From IMG/VR virus record IMGVR_UViG_3300027114_000007, positions 1 through 31,597 of that record: 31,597 bases of DNA. One strand, written 5' to 3'. The DNA is from a virus. Shown piece after piece: positions 23,674-29,776 of the stretch (within the stretch, counting starts at the first letter, position 1; each line of letters opens with the position of its first letter). A program made the translations under genes and the position numbers. The notes beneath the pieces were generated by a model that was not told the DNA's origin, did not search any database, and was given only the letters and a program-made list of their open reading frames with translations.

Positions 23674-23860
23674 AGGCTATGACTACACTTACGCTTGCCG
23701 ACCACAAGCACCATCGGATACAACGGGTGGTGGAGTAGCTTGGAGTCCAGGACAATTGCCTAATGGTGGCTATCGCTCCATGTTTAACTTTGGTGGTACA
23801 GACCCTAAAAAATCACCGACTTCCAAGCCTGGCAACGCTGGTGGGAAGGACATTATCTAA
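23645..23860 (+). CDS. Small Gly/Pro-rich hypothetical protein
   Basis: 71 residues. ATG at 23645 is preceded by GAGAGAACCAA, an acceptable ribosome site, and its beginning overlaps the last 29 nt of the holin-like gene in another frame. The sequence is Gly/Pro/Lys-rich with aromatic residues (KGYDYTYACRPQAPSDTTGG, GGYRSMFNFGGTDP). One cysteine and no membrane segment. It ends in a one-base overlap with the next gene, which supports it as a real gene. No family recognised. Confidence 0.55.
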   Translation: MKAPLTKPNKGYDYTYACRPQAPSDTTGGGVAWSPGQLPNGGYRSMFNFGGTDPKKSPTSKPGNAGGKDII

Positions 23861-24210
23861 TGGCGAACAATATCCCATTTCAAGAGATGGGCAAAACGGT
23901 TCGAATAAATGTAGCTACATCCGCTAACACCGTAGCTATAACAGCCGATTCCCCATGCAATCAACTCCGTATCCACAACGGTACGGCTGGCGAGGTGTTC
24001 ATTCGTTGTGGCACAACATCCACATCCAATGTTGCCATTCCTGTCGCTGGAACGCCAAATTACGGAACAGTCCTACATAATAATCAAACAGCTATTTTTA
24101 CTGCACCTCGCATACCAACTACTGAAGGTGGCTATGTATTCTATGTATCTGCAATCGTAGCGACTGGAACTGCAACCGTATATGTCACGCCAGGTGAAGG
24201 CTTGCAATGA
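23860..24210 (+). CDS. Small beta-rich protein, paralogue of the 15054 gene
   Basis: 116 residues; start overlaps the preceding TAA by one base. Beta-strand pattern NQLRIHNGTAGEVFIRCGTTS and ATGTATVYVTPGEGL parallels the product at 15054-15386, so the phage keeps two diverged copies, one in the fibre block and one beside the lysis genes. Two cysteines are present (Cys33 and Cys47 approximately). Likely a virion surface or tail accessory protein; function unknown. Confidence 0.6.
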   Translation: MANNIPFQEMGKTVRINVATSANTVAITADSPCNQLRIHNGTAGEVFIRCGTTSTSNVAIPVAGTPNYGTVLHNNQTAIFTAPRIPTTEGGYVFYVSAIVATGTATVYVTPGEGLQ

Positions 24211-24213
24211 TGT

Positions 24214-24666
24214 ATGTCAGACGAACTGGGGTTATCTGCTGGCGCTAAAGGCATCAGCGAGGGGATCAAAACAGGTCGTGAAGCTGGTCGGGAGATTGGC
24301 AAGAACATTGAAGAAGTACAGAAAGAAGCAGTTGATGTAGCAAGACAAAGAGCGCAAGCAAAGATTCGTGAGCGCAGAGAAGCAGAGTTAAAGAAGGAAC
24401 GGGCAATATTTAAAGCCCTTGAGGAGTACAAATACCGTAAACAAATTACGGATGAGGAGTACAAACTAAGGGTAGATTTTGTCAAGAAGTACGGCACTAA
24501 AGAGTGGGATAAGTTAATACAGATTAAGACTGAAATTGAGAAGCTGGAAAAGGCAGACAAAGATTATTTTGATGCCGAGTTGTCAAAGGTTCGCTCGGTA
24601 CAGTTTTGGTGTTTTATGGCAGCAGCTTGGATTGCTTATTTTATTGTATGGGGGAGTAAAAAATGA
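24214..24666 (+). CDS. Coiled-coil, C-terminally membrane-anchored protein
   Basis: 150 residues. Residues about 10-120 are a long, highly charged helix (IKTGREAGREIGKNIEEVQK, AKIRERREAELKKERAIFKA, IQIKTEIEKLEKADKDYFD); residues about 127-146 are a single membrane segment (VQFWCFMAAAWIAYFIVW) followed by GSKK. A tail-anchored coiled coil within a lysis cassette could be a holin regulator or spanin-like element, but an inner-membrane spanin normally has an N-terminal TM, so this is uncertain. It overlaps the following holin gene by 4 nt (ATGA). Confidence 0.6.
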   Translation: MSDELGLSAGAKGISEGIKTGREAGREIGKNIEEVQKEAVDVARQRAQAKIRERREAELKKERAIFKALEEYKYRKQITDEEYKLRVDFVKKYGTKEWDKLIQIKTEIEKLEKADKDYFDAELSKVRSVQFWCFMAAAWIAYFIVWGSKK

Positions 24667-25076
24667 TTCCGCTAATGGCACTAGTCGATGTTGGGATGAA
24701 AGTCCTAGACAAGTTTATCCCCGATCCTGAAGCCAAAGCCAAGGCTCAAAAAGAACTCTTACAGATGCAACAAGAAGGCAGACTAGCAGAGCTTAATGCC
24801 GACAATATAGAAACCCAAGAACTTACTAAACGGGCGCAAGCGGATATGGCTAGTGATTCTTGGCTATCCAAGAACATTAGACCAATGACCTTAATCTTTA
24901 TTTTGTTTGTTTACACCAGTTTTGCTGGCTTATCCGCTGCCGAAATTGAAGTCAACAATAACTATGTAGAACTGCTTGGTCAATGGGGTATGCTCATTAT
25001 GAGCTTTTACTTTGGTGGTAGAACCCTCGAAAAGATTATGGACATGAAAGCTAAGAAAAATGATAACCCCGCTTAG
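24663..25076 (+). CDS. Holin of the three-TM (Holin_3TMs) family
   Basis: 137 residues. N-terminal helix with a hydrophobic start, then KVLDKFIPDPEAKAKAQKEL and a charged middle; residues about 75-95 (SKNIRPMTLIFILFVYTSF) and 108-123 (GQWGMLIMSFYFGGRTLEKI) are membrane segments. The NIRPMT and YFGGRTLEKI signatures are those I know from the Holin_3TMs family, first described for gene transfer agent release. It would open the inner membrane to let the endolysin out. Overlaps the endolysin gene by 17 nt, so the two are translated together. Confidence 0.8.
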   Translation: MIPLMALVDVGMKVLDKFIPDPEAKAKAQKELLQMQQEGRLAELNADNIETQELTKRAQADMASDSWLSKNIRPMTLIFILFVYTSFAGLSAAEIEVNNNYVELLGQWGMLIMSFYFGGRTLEKIMDMKAKKNDNPA

Positions 25077-25494
25077 TCTGCACTTTACTCTTGAGGAGTT
25101 AACCCATACCGATCATCGGCAGTTTGACAACACCCCAAACGCAGACGAACTAGCAAACCTTACCCGCCTTGCTAAGTTCTTAGAGCAAGTTAAAACTGCA
25201 CTAGGTGGTAAGCCAGTAATGATTAATTCCGCTTTCCGTAGTAAAGCCGTGAATGATGCTGTTGGAAGCCGAGATTCCAGCCAACACCGAATTGGGTGCG
25301 CTGCTGACATTCGTGTGCCAGGCATGACCCCTGATGAGGTGGTCAAGGCTGTGATGGCTGCTGGCTTAGGATACGATCAAATCATTCGGGAGTTTGACCG
25401 CTGGACACATATCTCGATCCCTAACAACCCAGAGGACAAGCCACGCCAACAGGCTTTAATTATTGATCGGACTGGTACTAGACAATATGCCTAA
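25060..25494 (+). CDS. M15-type peptidase endolysin
   Basis: 144 residues, a single-domain enzyme. Zinc-binding layout of the M15 (Peptidase_M15_3) group: His76 in SSQHRIGCAADI, Asp83 in the same stretch, and His117 in RWTHISI; the preceding SAFRSKAVNDAVG is also characteristic. It would cleave peptide cross-links of peptidoglycan at the end of infection. No signal peptide, so release depends on the overlapping holin gene upstream. Slightly shorter than many M15 endolysins and without a cell-wall-binding domain, as is usual for Gram-negative hosts. Confidence 0.85.
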   Translation: MITPLSLHFTLEELTHTDHRQFDNTPNADELANLTRLAKFLEQVKTALGGKPVMINSAFRSKAVNDAVGSRDSSQHRIGCAADIRVPGMTPDEVVKAVMAAGLGYDQIIREFDRWTHISIPNNPEDKPRQQALIIDRTGTRQYA

Positions 25495-26104
25495 CGATTC
25501 TGAAATGATGACCATGGTTGCGCAAGACCGTGATCTAACACCACCCGCAATGGACTATGGTGTTATGGACATGGTTGCCAAACAGAATGATCCAATGCTT
25601 TTAGAGCAAGCTAGAAAAGAATACCCAATTTTAAAAGACCTGGATATTGGTTATAAGTATTCTCCTGGTGCTGGTAAAGGATTTTTAGAATATTACCCCC
25701 CAGACGAGGTTGGCTCACCTGATTATCCAAGACCAAAAGACTTACCAATGGGCAAGCCTGGCATTGAAATATTTGATCCAAAGACTAGACCAATTGATGT
25801 ATTAGGCGATATTGCATCGCACTATATGATTTACAACGATCCAAAAATGATTGACTATTATCAACAGTTTGGAAAGTCTTTATCTCCAGAGCAGCAAGAG
25901 TTTATGCAAAACAAGTATTTGTTTGAAAAAGAGCAGTATGGAGAAAATAGACCATACGAACAATGGTACGAAACGAGTGGTTTACCTGGTTACTTTAGAG
26001 CGTATCCATTTTCTCAATGGTCGCCAGAGGATATTCAGCGTTCTTATAGCCCAGAACAAATTGAATTGCTAGACATGGTTAAACAATACTTAGGAGTTAA
26101 ATAA
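25487..26104 (+). CDS. Conserved phage protein of unknown function (205 aa)
   Basis: 205 residues from ATG 25487, which overlaps the endolysin stop by 8 nt; an in-frame ATG at 25463 lies deeper inside the endolysin and is less likely. Distinct core: [56 protein letters not shown], then [13 protein letters not shown] recall related sequences in aquatic phages, often attached to structural proteins, but know no activity. The strictly shaped core with acidic and His residues suggests a folded, possibly enzymatic domain. The C-terminal part is helical and acidic ([18 protein letters not shown]). Confidence 0.6.
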   Translation: MPNDSEMMTMVAQDRDLTPPAMDYGVMDMVAKQNDPMLLEQARKEYPILKDLDIGYKYSPGAGKGFLEYYPPDEVGSPDYPRPKDLPMGKPGIEIFDPKTRPIDVLGDIASHYMIYNDPKMIDYYQQFGKSLSPEQQEFMQNKYLFEKEQYGENRPYEQWYETSGLPGYFRAYPFSQWSPEDIQRSYSPEQIELLDMVKQYLGVK

Positions 26105-26256
26105 TGCCACTTAAAAAAGGTAGTAGTGAAAAGACCGTATCCGCTAACATTAGCAAAATGGTCAAAGAAGGTCGCCCACAACCGCAAGCAATTGCGATTG
26201 CGTTGCGTACTGCTGGAAAACCAAAACCCCGTCAAATGAGAAAAGGAACTAGATAA
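26104..26256 (+). CDS. Small basic phage protein (50 aa)
   Basis: 50 residues, from ATG 26104 in a one-base overlap with the upstream TAA. It reads [20 protein letters not shown] then [20 protein letters not shown] and ends in a basic tail. This small family (start MPLKKGSS, then GRPQxQAIAIAL) is common in phages, and usually has no assigned function. Strongly basic, so nucleic acid binding is plausible. First in a chain of four basic small genes. Confidence 0.7.
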   Translation: MPLKKGSSEKTVSANISKMVKEGRPQPQAIAIALRTAGKPKPRQMRKGTR

Positions 26257-26423
26257 TGGAAGATAAAAAGCAAATGCAACCCGTTGAGGATCGTGGCAAG
26301 TCTGCCCGTCAAATGGAGAAAGAAGGTGGTGAGCGTGAAGCTGCTGCTGGTCGTATGTACTCCGATGCAGCGATGAAGCGTGATGCCATGAAGAAGGCTT
26401 CTGGTCGTAAGATGAAGCGTTAA
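26256..26423 (+). CDS. Small charged hypothetical protein (55 aa)
   Basis: 55 residues, ATG 26256 in TAATG overlap with the previous gene and TAA 26421-26423 overlapping the next start. Sequence is charged, Lys/Arg/Glu/Ala-rich (SARQMEKEGGEREAAAGRMY) and ends KRDAMKKASGRKMKR. One helix with a basic tail is expected. No family recognised; grouping with the other basic small genes is the main clue. Confidence 0.6.
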   Translation: MEDKKQMQPVEDRGKSARQMEKEGGEREAAAGRMYSDAAMKRDAMKKASGRKMKR

Positions 26424-26686
26424 TGGCTAAGAAGAATCCTAGTCTGTCTGTTGGGCGTGGAGAGAAGCTATCTGTAAAGGCTGGCGCTGGCTTGACTGCT
26501 AAAGGTCGAGCCAAGCTAAACCGAGCTACAGGCAGCAATCTCCAAGCACCAGCACCTAACCCTCGTACCAAGTCTGACAAAGGGCGTAAGGCATCATTCT
26601 GCGCTCGTATGGCTGGAGTTGTGCGTAAGGCTAAAGGTCCAGCGACTAGGGCTAAAGCATCATTAAGGAGATGGAAATGCCGATAA
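26423..26686 (+). CDS. DUF6321-type basic phage protein
   Basis: 87 residues, strongly basic. The pattern GLTAKGRAKLNRATGSNLQA, APAPNPRTKSDKGRKASFCA and ASLRRWKC matches the phage family DUF6321 as I know it, with conserved Cys59 and near-terminal Cys. Its function is unknown; the charge suggests DNA or RNA contact, for example in packaging or DNA condensation. Starts in a one-base overlap and its end overlaps the next gene by 10 nt. Confidence 0.75.
   Translation: MAKKNPSLSVGRGEKLSVKAGAGLTAKGRAKLNRATGSNLQAPAPNPRTKSDKGRKASFCARMAGVVRKAKGPATRAKASLRRWKCR
26665..26670 (+). promoter_or_regulatory. Shine-Dalgarno AAGGAG inside the DUF6321-type gene
   Basis: AAGGAG with a 6-nt spacer before ATG 26677; it fixes the start of the last plus-strand gene, which is otherwise embedded in the end of its neighbour. 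Confidence 0.65.
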
Positions 26687-26823
26687 AGAAGGGTTTGTAC
26701 TACAACATCAATAAGCGCAGAGAGAAGGGCTTACCGCCTAAAGAGCCAGGACAGAAAGGCTATCCAACCAAGGAAGCCTTTGTCCGTTCCGCTAAGACTG
26801 CCAAGCGCAAGACTAAGCGCTGA
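26677..26823 (+). CDS. Small basic phage protein (48 aa), last plus-strand gene
   Basis: 48 residues: MPIKKGLYYNINKRREKGLP, then PKEPGQKGYPTKEAFVRSAK and a Lys/Arg tail. About a third of the residues are Lys or Arg. It begins within the 3' end of the DUF6321-type gene with a good ribosome site and ends by overlapping, tail to tail, the last 11 nt of the minus-strand methyltransferase gene. Likely nucleic-acid-binding; no named family recognised. Confidence 0.65.
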   Translation: MPIKKGLYYNINKRREKGLPPKEPGQKGYPTKEAFVRSAKTAKRKTKR

Positions 26824-27526
26824 TATAGCTCATTACGCCTTGACCTAGATTATCAACATCCTGGTCTTGGCAAATAAGTAAGTCAAGGTAATACATAGTT
26901 ACTTGGGATTTGCCGTGTTTCATTCGATCAACATACGAGTTTAAGGTGTTGACCATATCCCAATCCTTTGTAAATCCAATTAGGCAGCCAAAGTTATCAA
27001 ACATCCAGATATTGTTATATCCAAGTTCTGATAGCTTTTCATTCATTGCATAGTATTTAGCATATTGATCGGGCAACTTAAAATCTTCTTCAATGTAGAT
27101 GGGTGGCTTTTGGCTAAACGAGTAACTGTCAATCACATCCCAATCGTAACCATCCACATCAATCTTGAGTAAGCCAATATCCTTTACCTCAAACTGCTCG
27201 ATTACCTTGTCTAGTAATTTATATTGCGTACCAATCTTAGCCCGATCTACCTGAACTCTGTTGCTAATCTGCAACACATTCTTGTGCAAGTGCTGTAGGT
27301 GCTTATCTTCTGGCTCAATGCACACAAACTCTAGGGCTGGATTCTTAACTCCCATGGCTACCGCTAATGCACCACAGTTCGCACCGACATCCACCACAGT
27401 ACCCTCTAGGTAACTGGCTAAGTGTGGCAAGAAACGGTCATACAAACGGTACTTCTCCTGGTACACCGCCACTAAGTTCTCATCATTAAACTCTAATTGC
27501 TTACCTTCTACTGTATGTATTTTCAT
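26813..27526 (-). CDS. FkbM-family methyltransferase
   Basis: 237 residues. S-adenosylmethionine-binding motif I is VVDVGANCG (44-52), the acidic end of strand 2 is CIEPE (69-73), and the FkbM hallmark is GLLKIDVDGYDWDVI (118-132). FkbM enzymes usually methylate hydroxyl groups of sugars or other small acceptors. Here it follows a glycosyltransferase 2 nt upstream with no separate ribosome site, so the two are probably coupled and act on the same glycan. Target (virion, host surface or DNA modification) unknown. Its 3' end overlaps the last plus-strand gene by 11 nt. Confidence 0.85.
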   Translation of the reverse strand: MKIHTVEGKQLEFNDENLVAVYQEKYRLYDRFLPHLASYLEGTVVDVGANCGALAVAMGVKNPALEFVCIEPEDKHLQHLHKNVLQISNRVQVDRAKIGTQYKLLDKVIEQFEVKDIGLLKIDVDGYDWDVIDSYSFSQKPPIYIEEDFKLPDQYAKYYAMNEKLSELGYNNIWMFDNFGCLIGFTKDWDMVNTLNSYVDRMKHGKSQVTMYYLDLLICQDQDVDNLGQGVMSYISA

Positions 27527-27528
27527 AG

Positions 27529-28287
27529 TTATGCCGTTGGTGTAAGTTGACCTTCAAAGGCATAAGTGCCAATGTGCGATAGCTGACACCATGGCGCAGC
27601 ATGAACTTGCCCTCCCGCTTCACGCCAGATACGGCAAAAGTGGTAATCCTCGGAGAGCAGACGATTAGTGCCTGGCTCAATGGAAGTGGTAAAGAACTCT
27701 TTGATCGGTTCAGACTGTTGCATCTTGCCACCTAGATCAACCACATCATTGGAGTAGCTCGGTACTGATTCTCCGAGCTTGCCAAAGACCTCACGCTTAA
27801 TCAGCATAAAGCCTGTACCGCCATTGAATATCTCGACTGGCACATTGACTGGTACAGTCACCTCGCCCACATAATTGACTAGGTTCACAACAAAGCTACC
27901 CGTATGGCTTTTAAGCTGATCGAATGGCACACCCCGATCCATGGCTGCCTTGACCGAGTGCCAGTTAATCTCCTTCTTCGGATAGATTCCACAGAGTATG
28001 TCCTTATCAGCTCGGATCATGTGGATTACATCCTCGGCTCGAAACTTAATGTCCGAATCAATGAACATTAAATGCGAACAATCCGTCTTTAAAAAGGTAT
28101 GAGTTAATGAGTTCCTAGCTCTAGTGATTAGGCTTTCATTAAACATAAAGCTAAACTCTGCATCCACGCCATTAGCCTGGCAAGTGGTAAGTAATTGAAT
28201 GATTGACTGGGTATAAAAACCAGCGCACATCCCACCATACATGGGTGTAGCTATAAAAATCTTAGGCTTCTTGTCGTTCTCTTGCAT
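27529..28287 (-). CDS. GT-A-type glycosyltransferase
   Basis: 252 residues from ATG 28287; a TTG at 28302 is possible, but GAGGA lies 8 nt upstream of the ATG, which decides the start. The nucleotide-sugar domain starts with KIFIATPMYGGM, and the metal-binding DxD motif is LMFIDSDIKF (Asp77, Asp79). A probable acceptor/catalytic region follows with GGTGFMLIKREVF and SEDYHFCRIWREAG, ending LSHIGTYAF. This type is frequent in phages. It probably works with the FkbM gene next to it. The start overlaps the 3' end of the nuclease gene by 26 nt. Confidence 0.8.
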   Translation of the reverse strand: MQENDKKPKIFIATPMYGGMCAGFYTQSIIQLLTTCQANGVDAEFSFMFNESLITRARNSLTHTFLKTDCSHLMFIDSDIKFRAEDVIHMIRADKDILCGIYPKKEINWHSVKAAMDRGVPFDQLKSHTGSFVVNLVNYVGEVTVPVNVPVEIFNGGTGFMLIKREVFGKLGESVPSYSNDVVDLGGKMQQSEPIKEFFTTSIEPGTNRLLSEDYHFCRIWREAGGQVHAAPWCQLSHIGTYAFEGQLTPTA

Positions 28288-28762
28288 TTTTAAATTCCTC
28301 AATGGGTGTTAATTGTTCGGGTGTCATCACATGGTTATCGCCATAACCTAAGTTTTTAATTTGACTGTGCTTAACAAAGTCATCCCGTGTGACTGCGCCT
28401 ACAATCTCCACAATAAAATCCTTGTGGTAGCGCACTAGAATGGCTGCATCGGCTTTGAAGTTAGAGAGCTTGGTAAACAATAAGAACTTAGCCCGTGTGG
28501 TCTTAACATCGACCTTTAGACCTCGATATTCAAAATCGTATCCCTTGTCACCCCCCAAATAATTTTCGGTATTTACGGGTAAATCCAAATATTTGCTGAC
28601 CGCCCACTCGCCCGTTAGTCCTTCTCTGGCAACGGCAAAGTTATCCCGCACTCGGTCAACCCGCTTATAGTTGATAAGCCCATGATCCCGCTTGAACTTA
28701 CAGCGCTCTGCGGCTGCCCAAGCAATCTCATAAGTATCTAGGCTGGATAAGAAGTAGATCAT
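28262..28762 (-). CDS. PD-(D/E)XK-type nuclease-like protein
   Basis: 166 residues. A probable PD-(D/E)XK core: Glu52 in LTGEWAVSKYLDLPV, Asp76 in GGDKGYDFEYRG, then VDVKTTRA (Asp85, Lys87) and a following strand DAAILVRYHKDFIVEIVGAV. The architecture matches small phage nucleases that act in recombination or DNA processing. It starts in a 4-nt ATGA overlap with the tiny membrane gene upstream and lies in the recombination operon. Specificity is unknown, and the last residues are charged (EEFKNARERQEA). Confidence 0.7.
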   Translation of the reverse strand: MIYFLSSLDTYEIAWAAAERCKFKRDHGLINYKRVDRVRDNFAVAREGLTGEWAVSKYLDLPVNTENYLGGDKGYDFEYRGLKVDVKTTRAKFLLFTKLSNFKADAAILVRYHKDFIVEIVGAVTRDDFVKHSQIKNLGYGDNHVMTPEQLTPIEEFKNARERQEA

Positions 28763-28872
28763 GTTCTAGCAATAATCCAATTAATCAGAAAGGCAAGCAG
28801 AATCACTATAAAAATGATGAGTAGCTTGCAAACGGTATCCATGAAGCTATCGTCTTTTTGATTAAAGTCCAT
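28759..28872 (-). CDS. Tiny single-TM membrane protein (37 aa)
   Basis: 37 residues, MDFNQKDDSF followed by one membrane segment about 14-33 (CKLLIIFIVILLAFLINWII). I chose the start at 28872 because it lies just after the stop of the upstream gene with GAGGT in front; a longer in-frame reading to 28965 would overlap that gene heavily. It overlaps the nuclease gene start by 4 nt (ATGA). Function unknown, perhaps a membrane-anchored regulator or antiholin-like peptide. Confidence 0.55.
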   Translation of the reverse strand: MDFNQKDDSFMDTVCKLLIIFIVILLAFLINWIIART

Positions 28873-28874
28873 GG

Positions 28875-29081
28875 CTACCTCAATGCCATCAACGAAATGA
28901 TGCACAGCAACAAAGCCAATAAGTAAGAAATCCACTTGACTTGCGCCAAGCGCTCTCTTTCCCACAAGCCTAGCACCACGCTTTGAATGAACTCGCTATC
29001 CTCATCCATGTAGTTAATCGGTGGTGGTACATACTTGCTGCCAATCATGACCTTGCCTGTGTTGTATGGAACTGGTTTCAT
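28875..29081 (-). CDS. Small membrane protein (68 aa)
   Basis: 68 residues. The N-terminal 45 residues are hydrophilic (KPVPYNTGKVMIGSKYVPPP, NYMDEDSEFIQSVVLG), and the end (about 48-66, KWISYLLALLLCIISLMAL) is one membrane segment. A strong ribosome site, AAGGAG, lies 5 nt upstream of the ATG (29087-29092 on the plus strand reads CTCCTT). A second, nested small membrane gene follows. Tail-anchored, topology suggests most of it is cytoplasmic. No family recognised. Confidence 0.6.
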   Translation of the reverse strand: MKPVPYNTGKVMIGSKYVPPPINYMDEDSEFIQSVVLGLWERERLAQVKWISYLLALLLCIISLMALR

Positions 29082-29086
29082 GGTAT

Positions 29087-29092
29087 CTCCTT
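29087..29092 (-). promoter_or_regulatory. Shine-Dalgarno AAGGAG for the 68-aa membrane protein
   Basis: CTCCTT on the plus strand is AAGGAG on the coding strand, with a 5-nt spacer to ATG at 29081-29079. It decides that this small gene is real. The 57-nt gap around it (29082-29138) also holds an imperfect GCCAGC/GCTGGC inverted repeat (29099-29104, 29120-29125) of unclear meaning. Confidence 0.6.
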
Positions 29093-29138
29093 GTTAGTGC
29101 CAGCTTGCTCAAAGAGATGGCTGGCGCACCTTACCTAA

Positions 29139-29501
29139 CTATCCTTGCGGATTCTCCTCTGAGCTAGAGGGGATTACTTCAATCATTACTTGGCAGCCAC
29201 CGCCTTTAATCTGCTTGCCACGCTCGATTAGTAGCTTTTGCACCTGGACATCCGAACTGAAAACGCCCGCACTCTCTAAGCTATCTAAAATTGCTTTGGC
29301 GCAGTTATCAATATCCATCAACTTCTTATTGCGTGGTTGCAAAATAATGTGAACCATGAGCGACTGTGAACCCAATTTTGGTACTCTCCCTTGTAAACAC
29401 GCTACCATTACTTCTTGGCGGAATAACTGCCCACGCTTACTAATAAACCTACGATGCCCACTCGCTATCCAATAGTTATTAATGGATGGCGGGTAGGGCA
29501 A
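29139..29501 (-). CDS. rusA: RusA-type Holliday junction resolvase
   Basis: About 120 residues. RusA signatures are LPYPPSINNYW at the start, the acidic catalytic cluster MDIDNCAKAILDSLESAGVF (three Asp around residues 63-73) and a further Asp in SSDVQVQKLLIERG. The enzyme cuts branched DNA during replication, recombination or packaging. The start is uncertain: no ATG or GTG exists between an in-frame stop and the conserved region, so TTG 29501 is given, but the in-frame codons before it read ILIKLD, as a typical RusA first strand would, implying an earlier unusual start (29507-29519). Follows a small gene whose stop lies in that same stretch. Confidence 0.85.
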   Translation of the reverse strand: MPYPPSINNYWIASGHRRFISKRGQLFRQEVMVACLQGRVPKLGSQSLMVHIILQPRNKKLMDIDNCAKAILDSLESAGVFSSDVQVQKLLIERGKQIKGGGCQVMIEVIPSSSEENPQG

Positions 29502-29512
29502 GTCCAGCTTAA

Positions 29513-29776
29513 TCAGAATGGTACTTCACCGTCATTGGCATTGGTTTCTCTGGGGTACTGCTGGGGGTTTTGTGGTTTCCAAGTATCCTCAGACAAGCTA
29601 ATCAACTGCCCTTTAGGGGTGTTCTTAGTCCAGCCAGCAATCTTGAGTGTTTGACCCGCTTTGTAGTCCTCAGAAAGCAAGAGTGTACCCTTCCAATCGG
29701 GTGCTTTCTCATGCTTCTTATCAGCGTTACCAAACAATACGCCTTTGCCCATCTGGGCGATATGTCCATTACTCAT
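29513..29776 (-). CDS. Small protein, possible ssDNA-binding or DUF736-like
   Basis: 87 residues from ATG 29776, which overlaps the RecT stop by one base (TGATG) and has AGGAGAG in front. Beta-rich: KGVLFGNADKKHEKAPDWKG, then LKIAGWTKNTPKGQLISLSE and an acidic end (NANDGEVPF). An acidic terminal tail and small OB-like size fit a ssDNA-binding protein partner of RecT and exonuclease, while the KAPDW and GW motifs recall the DUF736 group. Neither assignment is firm. Confidence 0.6.
   Translation of the reverse strand: MSNGHIAQMGKGVLFGNADKKHEKAPDWKGTLLLSEDYKAGQTLKIAGWTKNTPKGQLISLSEDTWKPQNPQQYPRETNANDGEVPF

Noticed and set aside
24141-24560. 139-codon minus-strand frame
   Set aside because: Antisense to the charged coiled-coil gene at 24214; its Ser/Cys/Leu-rich product is what the complement of a Lys/Glu-rich helix gives.
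26044-26580. 178-codon open frame on the minus strand
   Set aside because: It is antisense to several overlapping plus-strand genes with good starts and family matches (MPLKKGSS-type, DUF6321-type). The translation is Ser/His/Arg/Phe-rich and domain-free, typical of a shadow frame.
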